Positions 1 through 5,109 of a stretch of 7,943 nt of DNA are shown one piece after another; the stretch's first letter is position 1; each line of letters opens with the position of its first letter. The DNA lies in assembly GCA_017429885.1 (NCBI GenBank), contig JAFROA010000189.1:1-7943 (forward strand), given 5' to 3'. The notes under the pieces were generated by a model. It was given only the letters and a program-made list of their open reading frames with translations, was not told the DNA's origin and made no database searches. The position numbers and the translations under genes were made by a program. Source of the DNA: Bacteroidales bacterium. Lineage in GTDB: Bacteria; Bacteroidota; Bacteroidia; Bacteroidales; UBA932.

Positions 1-133
1 AATCCAAGACGTTAAACCTTGATTCTGAGGAGTTTCCCTCTTCATGAGAAAAAGACTGGAGAGTCAGTGAAGCGGCTCCAAGTCCGGCCAATCCAGTCAG
101 GCCGCCTTTGCGGATGAAATCTCTTCTTTCCAT
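1..133 (-). CDS. N-terminal fragment of a Tat-exported protein, function unknown
   Basis: The 5' end of a minus-strand gene, 44 codons, running off the left edge. Read from the ATG at 133-131 the protein begins MERRDFIRKGG and continues through a Gly/Ala/Leu-rich hydrophobic stretch (about residues 10-25) to polar sequence ending in RFNVLD. R3-R4 followed by D-F-I-R-K is a good twin-arginine motif, so the mature protein is probably folded in the cytoplasm and moved by the Tat system. In Bacteroidetes such leaders are common on Gfo/Idh/MocA-type oxidoreductases (including GH109 enzymes), sugar isomerase-like TIM barrels and some phosphoesterases; nothing visible here chooses between them. The start lies 6 bases after the GH92 stop codon, so it is almost certainly in the same operon. 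The gene and the Tat signal are secure; the function is unknown. Confidence 0.85.
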   Translation of the reverse strand, partial: MERRDFIRKGGLTGLAGLGAASLTLQSFSHEEGNSSESRFNVLD

Positions 134-139
134 AAATAA

Positions 140-2461
140 TTATTTACAAGTCATGGAATAAGGTTTATCTTCCGCCTTCTGGCAACGGGACTTGTTGGGT
201 TTCGCTGCCATCTCAAACTCAATGACACCGCCGGCCATAAGGTCGGAATGGGTCAGGTAGAGTTTTGAATATTCCTTGCCGTTCAACAGGACCTTCTTGA
301 CGTAACGATTCTTGTCACTGACCTTTGGGGCCTTGACTGTCAACGACTTCCCATTGGGAAGAGTTATTGATACCTCCTTAAGGAAAGGTGCTCCGATCAC
401 GTACTGGTCGCTTCCGGGACAAACCGGGTAAAAGCCAAGGACACCGAAGATGTACCAAGCGCTCATCTGTCCGCAATCATCATTTCCGCCAAGGCCGCGG
501 ATCTCAGGCTTGTACATCCTGTTGATGATTTCCCTCATCCAGTATTGGGTCTTCCAGGGCTGAGAGGTCCAGGCGTAGAGGTAAGGAATATGGTGGCTCG
601 GCTCGTTGCCGTGGACATAACCTCCTATCAGGCAGTCCTTTGTAATGTCCTCATTCTCTGCGTAGGCATATTCCGGAAGATCGTTGTAGAAAAGCTCGTC
701 GAGGGCTGCGGTGAACTTCTTCTCACCGCCCATCAGCTTCATGACACCATATACATCCTGCGGGGCGTGGAAGGTGAAATTCAATGAGTTACCCTCTATG
801 AATCCCTCTCCAACGGTCTGCATGATGTCGAAATCTTTCTTGAATGTCCCGTCGGTGTACTTGGGGCGGCAGAATCCTAGATCAGTGTCGAAAACGTTCC
901 TGTAATATAGCGCCCTGGGGGCATATTCCTCTTCCACCGCCTTGTTTCCGGAGAGACGGGCCGTATTCCAGATGGTCCAGTCGTCGTAGGAATATTCAAG
1001 GGTGTTGCTGGCTGCGGTGGAAATATGGTCGTAAGGGACATATCCGAGTTTCATGTAGTCTCCAAGGCCGCAGTACCATTCTTGCTTAGAAGTGGTCACC
1101 ATAGCCTCTAAGGCCCTTTTCTTGTCAATATCCAGTCCCTTCGCGATGGCGTCCGCCAGTACCGGAACGGCGTGATAGCCACTCATGCACCAGTTCTCGT
1201 TCGCCATGTGGCTCCAGACCGGGAGCATGTGAAGCACATTCTGGTCGTAATGAGCCAGCATGGACATGACAATGTCCCTGTCCCTGTCTGGCTTGAATAG
1301 CGCCAGGAACGGATGCTCCGCCCTGTAGGTGTCCCAAAGGGAGAAAACCGTGTAGTTGGTGAAGCCATCCGCCTTATGGATCTCATGGTCAAGACCCCTG
1401 TAAGAGCCGTCCACGTCCATGTAGACAGAGGGGTTGATCATGGTGTGATATAGGGAAGTGTAGAACATCCTCTTCTCTGCGTCAGTGCCTTGAATCTCCA
1501 TCTGGCTCAGTTCTTTCTCCCAAGCCTTGTCGGCCTCCGCGGCGATCTGGTCGAAGGTCTTTCCGGCGGCTTCCGCCTGAAGGTTCTTCATTGCTCCGGT
1601 GGTTCCGGTTGAGGAAAGGGCGACTTTCAAGGTCAGCTTGGGGTTCTTTGAGGTGGCGAACTTGAACCAGGCCACCACCTTGCGTCCTGCCATAGCAGCG
1701 AAGTTTTTGCTGGTGTCGAACTTACTCCAGCCGCCCTTGTAGTCAATCTTCTGGCGGTCCGTGTAGCCATATTCAACGATAGGCTGGGAGAACTCGATGG
1801 CGAAATAGGTGTAATTTGTCCTGGCCCAGCCGTTGGTGATGCGGTAGCCTGTGACATGGGTGGGATCCTGAACCTGCACCTCGGCCCAGAGGGTTTTTCC
1901 GTCGTAGTCGTAAATGCCATGGATAAGATCAAGGATAATATGACCATCTGACGGGTAGGTATATTCATGAACCCCAACTCTGGAAGTAGCTGTGAGTCTG
2001 GCTTTTATACCATAGTCGTCTAGCGTCACCCCATAGATTCCTGGATGGGCGCTCTCGGTCGAGTGACTGAACCGGCTGCGGAATCCGGAGTCGGGATTGT
2101 CGGCTGTGCCAGGATTGAGTTTCACGGCCCCGGTGGCAGGCATTATGAGAATGTCCCCGAGGTCTGAGTGACCTGTCCCGCTGAAGTGGGTGTGGCTGAA
2201 TCCCACGATCGTGGGGTCGTTGTAACGGTATCCGGCGCAGGTCTCATAGACCATCGGCTGGTACTTTCCGTTGATATTATGAGGAATAGAATCGGTGTCT
2301 GGACTCAGTTGGACTCCTCCGAAAGGCACGCAAGCTCCCGGGAAGGTGTGCCCCATCCCGTCCGTGCCTATGAACGGATCGACATAGCTGGTGTGATTCT
2401 GTCCGAGGATGGACAAACAAGCAAGTAGTAGCGCTCCGGTGGTTAATAATTTGATTTTCAT
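140..2461 (-). CDS. Secreted GH92 family exo-alpha-mannosidase (probable alpha-1,2-mannosidase)
   Basis: A 773-residue GH92 glycoside hydrolase, a calcium-dependent inverting enzyme that removes terminal alpha-mannose from N-glycans or yeast-type mannan. The N-terminal beta-sandwich opens with YVDPFIGT (residues 26-33) and GHTFPGACVPFGG (37-49), hallmarks of the family. The (alpha/alpha)6 domain carries NENWCMSGYH (about 421-430), HGNEPSHH with E620, which matches the general-acid motif, and GGNDDCGQ with D661/D662, which matches the acidic motif linked to the catalytic base. Length is normal for the family. The leader MKIKLLTTGALLLACLSILGQ is a signal peptide. Its LLAC could be a weak lipobox, but no acidic lipoprotein export signal follows the Cys, so signal peptidase I cleavage near LGQ is preferred. 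An in-frame TTG at 2470 abuts the upstream stop; the ATG at 2461 gives the cleaner leader. It lies 9 bases after the SGNH hydrolase gene. Family is secure; linkage specificity (1,2, 1,3, 1,4 or phosphomannose) is inferred. Confidence 0.96.
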   Translation of the reverse strand: MKIKLLTTGALLLACLSILGQNHTSYVDPFIGTDGMGHTFPGACVPFGGVQLSPDTDSIPHNINGKYQPMVYETCAGYRYNDPTIVGFSHTHFSGTGHSDLGDILIMPATGAVKLNPGTADNPDSGFRSRFSHSTESAHPGIYGVTLDDYGIKARLTATSRVGVHEYTYPSDGHIILDLIHGIYDYDGKTLWAEVQVQDPTHVTGYRITNGWARTNYTYFAIEFSQPIVEYGYTDRQKIDYKGGWSKFDTSKNFAAMAGRKVVAWFKFATSKNPKLTLKVALSSTGTTGAMKNLQAEAAGKTFDQIAAEADKAWEKELSQMEIQGTDAEKRMFYTSLYHTMINPSVYMDVDGSYRGLDHEIHKADGFTNYTVFSLWDTYRAEHPFLALFKPDRDRDIVMSMLAHYDQNVLHMLPVWSHMANENWCMSGYHAVPVLADAIAKGLDIDKKRALEAMVTTSKQEWYCGLGDYMKLGYVPYDHISTAASNTLEYSYDDWTIWNTARLSGNKAVEEEYAPRALYYRNVFDTDLGFCRPKYTDGTFKKDFDIMQTVGEGFIEGNSLNFTFHAPQDVYGVMKLMGGEKKFTAALDELFYNDLPEYAYAENEDITKDCLIGGYVHGNEPSHHIPYLYAWTSQPWKTQYWMREIINRMYKPEIRGLGGNDDCGQMSAWYIFGVLGFYPVCPGSDQYVIGAPFLKEVSITLPNGKSLTVKAPKVSDKNRYVKKVLLNGKEYSKLYLTHSDLMAGGVIEFEMAAKPNKSRCQKAEDKPYSMTCK

Positions 2462-2470
2462 GAGCTTCAA

Positions 2471-3544
2471 CTATTTAATTCCGTATTTGCGGAGAATCTT
2501 CTTGACAGGTTTCTCGATTGACTGAGCCCAAAGCTGGTAGCCTCTGTCAGAGGGATGGGTGCCGTCCTGGGTGGTCTCATGATCAGGAGCAGAAGCGTTG
2601 GGGTGGATGTAAAACACATCCTTGTATTTCTTGCAGGCAATCTTCATCAAGCTGTCGACAACAGCGATCCTGTTTGCCTCGGATGCCGCCGTACCTGTGT
2701 TGAAGTTGCGCCATTCACGGTAAATCGTCCTTTGGAAAATAAGGGGCTTTCCGGGATGTGCCGCCTGAACCTTTTCGATGAAAGGGAACAACCGTTCTTG
2801 AATCTGCTCTGGGGAGGGGTTCGAGAATGTGTCAAAGATAAAAGCATCCACATCGGCGGCTGCGAGCACGTCGGCGAAATAGCTCTGGAGCTTGCAGTTG
2901 CCGCTGCATCCGAGGCTGAGAAGCTGCAGGCCGGTATCCCTTGTGAATATGTCCGGATAAGCCATTCCCGCCCTACTTGTGGATATTCCGTGCGTGAAAC
3001 TGGAGCCGAAGATCCCGATCCTGTGCCTGAACGGGTTCGGGATGGCTTCCAGTACCGCTCCCTCCTCGACTCCAATCTTCACGGAATATTCCTCACTTAG
3101 TATTGGGAGGTACAAGAGGCACTCTTTCATGGTCCCATCCATGTTTGAGATGACATTGAAGGGTTTTGTGAGATCACCGGATACTCCAGCTCCAGCCCAG
3201 ATCCATCGGCCGTCCCTATTAATGTAGAGGTCATATCCCCTGGCTGAGAATCCTCCGGTGTTGTTCGGCCAGCCCACATAACCATATTCAGTGAGCACCG
3301 AGATGTTTTTGGCGTTCGTCTTGAAGGCCACGGCGATCCCGGCCGAGTTCCTGACTTGGTTGTTCTCGCTCTTCGTGAAGCCTTTGAAACGGACCGTGTC
3401 AACCCTATGATAAGGATTTGGGGTGTCCATAAGCTTCCCCGTGAGGGTCAGGTCGCTGGCTTCCGTGTAAACAATCTTTGGCGATGTTTGTGCCGCGGCA
3501 CTCAACGCCATCACCATCAAAACCGGCAAAAGAAGTCTTCTCAT
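2471..3544 (-). CDS. Secreted SGNH/GDSL-family hydrolase with N-terminal GxDLY domain
   Basis: A 357-residue exported esterase-like protein. Residues 1-19 form a signal peptide ending AAAQ. Residues about 25-165 form a beta-rich N-terminal region with GYDLY at 103-107, matching the GxDLY domain that precedes the catalytic domain in this SGNH subgroup. The catalytic domain follows: block I GSSFTHG (180-186) with S182 as likely nucleophile, block II G212, block III N242 in SNP, and block V DGTH (327-330) giving the Asp and His of the triad. The usual GDS of block I is GSS here, an accepted variant in this subgroup. Members are presumed to remove acetyl or other acyl groups from carbohydrates, but the substrate cannot be read from the sequence. 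It is the first gene of the leftward operon, directly ahead of the GH92 gene, which suggests deacylation of the same glycan. The ATG at 3544-3542 is chosen because it begins the signal peptide. Confidence 0.93.
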   Translation of the reverse strand: MRRLLLPVLMVMALSAAAQTSPKIVYTEASDLTLTGKLMDTPNPYHRVDTVRFKGFTKSENNQVRNSAGIAVAFKTNAKNISVLTEYGYVGWPNNTGGFSARGYDLYINRDGRWIWAGAGVSGDLTKPFNVISNMDGTMKECLLYLPILSEEYSVKIGVEEGAVLEAIPNPFRHRIGIFGSSFTHGISTSRAGMAYPDIFTRDTGLQLLSLGCSGNCKLQSYFADVLAAADVDAFIFDTFSNPSPEQIQERLFPFIEKVQAAHPGKPLIFQRTIYREWRNFNTGTAASEANRIAVVDSLMKIACKKYKDVFYIHPNASAPDHETTQDGTHPSDRGYQLWAQSIEKPVKKILRKYGIK

Positions 3545-3558
3545 TATGATATTGTCTT

Positions 3559-3591
3559 ATTTGTTGATAATCATGGGTCGTGTCAACAAAT
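3559..3591. repeat. Perfect 9-bp inverted repeat, possible operator
   Basis: ATTTGTTGA at 3559-3567 and its exact reverse complement TCAACAAAT at 3583-3591 are separated by 15 bases, giving 24 bases centre to centre. The right arm overlaps the minus-strand -7 candidate. A further CAACAAA core occurs at 3606-3612, 22 bases after the right-arm core. The layout fits a dimeric regulator binding the divergent promoter region, but a chance palindrome in AT-rich DNA cannot be excluded. Confidence 0.4.
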
Positions 3592-3594
3592 TTA
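3587..3594 (-). promoter_or_regulatory. Candidate -7 element for the SGNH-GH92 operon
   Basis: Read on the minus strand this is TAAATTTG, a full match to the Bacteroidetes primary-sigma -7 consensus TAnnTTTG. It lies 42 bases ahead of the SGNH ATG, so transcription would start around 3580 and leave a leader of roughly 35 bases. A TTTG that could act as the -33 element lies at 3612-3609, but the 14-base gap is shorter than the usual 19-21, so that half is weak. The element overlaps the right arm of the 3559-3591 inverted repeat. Confidence 0.5.
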
Positions 3595-3615
3595 CGATTT
3601 TTTGGCAACAAACCT

Positions 3616-3623
3616 TATCTTTG
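3616..3623 (+). promoter_or_regulatory. Candidate -7 element for the phosphoesterase-glycosidase operon
   Basis: TATCTTTG matches TAnnTTTG exactly and lies 19 bases ahead of the ATG at 3643, implying a start of transcription near 3628-3632 and a short leader of about a dozen bases. No good TTG/TTTG -33 element is found at the expected distance. If real, this promoter excludes the upstream in-frame GTG at 3580 as the start of the phosphoesterase. Confidence 0.45.
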
Positions 3624-3642
3624 TGTTATCAGAGTTAAGATT

Positions 3643-5109
3643 ATGCCCAATAAGAATTTTTTGATTCTTCTCGTCGCTATTTTGGTGACGGTCTCATGTA
3701 CTCATAATGTCGTGCAAGGCGGCTTTGACGAGAGCGCTGTCGTCCTGTCAGTCGGAGTGGTAAGTGATGTTCATATAAACACTGGTCTACCAGTGACTTC
3801 CCAGAAATGGGAATCCGCCCTGAATCAGCTGTCCGTAAAAGCTTTGGAGACGGACAATGACGGTCTGGACGGGGTGCTGGTCGTTGGGGATTTGATTGAT
3901 TATCCGAATGTCCCGGCAATACAGGAATTCAAACGTGTTTATGAGTCTGTGTTGGATCCCGCCAAAACGCCTTTGATCTACACCGTCGGTAATCATGATG
4001 TCCCGAATTATAAGTGGAGCGAGACAATGGTTGGAGATGCTGAATATATACGTAAGGCATTAGGAGATAATTATTTCCAGACTGACGTCGACGTTAAGGC
4101 CGGCAACTCTCTCGAGTGCCGCCACTGCGTTGTCGGAGACTATGACATTGTCGCTATATCCCCTGACGGGACCAGCCCGGTGGTCTACGACCCCAAGGCT
4201 CTTGAGTGGCTGGACAAGACGCTATCAGAAATCACATCTAAGGAGCCTTCCAAATATGTGATTCTGATCACTCACCCGATGATTTACGACACAGTCTACG
4301 GCAGTCTCCTCGGTGAGGCTGACGGCATATGGAAGTCTTATTCCCCGGGTTATTGGGCGACCAGGGAACTGCCGGAAATATTGTCCAAATATCCGCAAGT
4401 GGTGGCGTTCGGTGGCCATCTTCATTTCCCCCTAAATGACCCCCGAAGCATCTGGCAAGGTGCTTTCACAGCCCTTGGATGCGGTTCCGTGAGGTATATG
4501 GCCATAGAGGCTGGCGGTTATGAGAACATGGCTGGACAGACCACTATGAAAGATAAGGACGAGTTCTCTCAAGGGCATTTGGTTCAGTTCGACAAGAAAG
4601 GCAACATGATGATCCACAGGATGGATTTTTACAACAAGGCGGTCATCGGAGAGCCTATCATCATTCCTCGGCCAAGCAAGAACGGGAAGCATCTTGATGG
4701 ATATTCTTTTGCCCTCCGCAAGGCTGCTAATGAGCCTCCGACCCTGTCTTCCATGGACGTGGTATTTGAGAAATCGCCTGAGTCATGGAAGAAGAGTGAT
4801 CCTGGCTATTTCTCGGTGAGTTTCTCCTCGGGAGCCGATGATGAGTTCGTCCATCACTATGTCTTGACACTGAGCAAGGATGATGAGATTATCATGAGCA
4901 AGAAGATCCTGGCGGATTTCTATAAATCCCCGCAACCTTCGATGATGAAGCAGGTCTGGAAGGAGAATTTGACCTTATTTGACCTTATAAAAAGTGATGA
5001 TTGGGCAGGTCAGGAACAATTTGAGCCGGGTACCTACACCGTCTCTCTTACCGCTTTTGACTCATGGGATGCGGCAAGTGAAACGCTTTCAAAAGAGATC
5101 GTGATATGA
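3643..5109 (+). CDS. Calcineurin-like metallophosphoesterase, probable lipoprotein
   Basis: A 488-residue exported phosphoesterase. The leader MPNKNFLILLVAILVTVSC ends in a lipobox-like TVSC, so Cys19 is probably lipidated and the enzyme tethered in the envelope. Residues about 34-325 carry the full set of dinuclear-metal motifs in order: SDVH (D42, H44), GDLID (D83), GNHD (N117, H118), ITHP (H211) and GGHLH (H259, H261). All metal ligands are present, so an active phosphomono- or diesterase is expected; the substrate is unknown. Residues about 350-488 form a separate C-terminal region with alternating hydrophobic strands (YVLTLS, YTVSLTAFD), probably an Ig- or fibronectin-like beta-sandwich. 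An in-frame GTG at 3580 would add 21 residues ahead of the signal peptide and lies upstream of the promoter candidate, so the ATG at 3643 is preferred. The stop overlaps the next start as ATGA. In context it may dephosphorylate glycans or their breakdown products, which is inference. Confidence 0.93.
   Translation: MPNKNFLILLVAILVTVSCTHNVVQGGFDESAVVLSVGVVSDVHINTGLPVTSQKWESALNQLSVKALETDNDGLDGVLVVGDLIDYPNVPAIQEFKRVYESVLDPAKTPLIYTVGNHDVPNYKWSETMVGDAEYIRKALGDNYFQTDVDVKAGNSLECRHCVVGDYDIVAISPDGTSPVVYDPKALEWLDKTLSEITSKEPSKYVILITHPMIYDTVYGSLLGEADGIWKSYSPGYWATRELPEILSKYPQVVAFGGHLHFPLNDPRSIWQGAFTALGCGSVRYMAIEAGGYENMAGQTTMKDKDEFSQGHLVQFDKKGNMMIHRMDFYNKAVIGEPIIIPRPSKNGKHLDGYSFALRKAANEPPTLSSMDVVFEKSPESWKKSDPGYFSVSFSSGADDEFVHHYVLTLSKDDEIIMSKKILADFYKSPQPSMMKQVWKENLTLFDLIKSDDWAGQEQFEPGTYTVSLTAFDSWDAASETLSKEIVI

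Larger units (their letters stand above)
3545..3642. promoter_or_regulatory. Divergent intergenic control region
   Basis: This 98-base, AT-rich region separates the SGNH-GH92 string (minus) from the phosphoesterase-glycosidase string (plus), and is the only place in the window where promoters for both must lie. It contains a -7-like element in each direction, a perfect inverted repeat and a third copy of the repeat core, each listed separately. No Shine-Dalgarno sequence is seen ahead of either start, as is normal in Bacteroidetes. No terminator-like stem followed by a T-run is present. Confidence 0.75.

Noticed and set aside
134..139. Possible terminator between the GH92 gene and the Tat-signal gene
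   Set aside because: The gap is only 6 bases with no stem-loop and T-run; the arrangement fits continued transcription.
2405..2425. Possible lipobox (LLAC) in the GH92 leader
   Set aside because: The -2 residue is Leu, the sequence after the Cys remains hydrophobic and lacks an acidic lipoprotein export signal, and a normal signal peptidase I site follows at LGQ.
2555..3100. 181-codon open frame on the plus strand inside the SGNH hydrolase gene
   Set aside because: It lies antisense to a gene with a full catalytic motif set, has no signal or recognisable motif, and its composition looks like a reverse-complement shadow.
3564..3575. TTGATAATCATG occurs here and again at 7293-7304 before the exonuclease start
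   Set aside because: A 12-base AT-rich match around an ATG is most simply chance or a general preference for A/T before starts. At the first site the ATG is not the start of a supported gene.
3573..3638. 21-codon open frame beginning ATG GGT just ahead of the phosphoesterase, a possible leader peptide
   Set aside because: It lies across the operator repeats and the plus-strand -7 candidate, so the predicted transcript would not include its start; no composition or motif supports translation.
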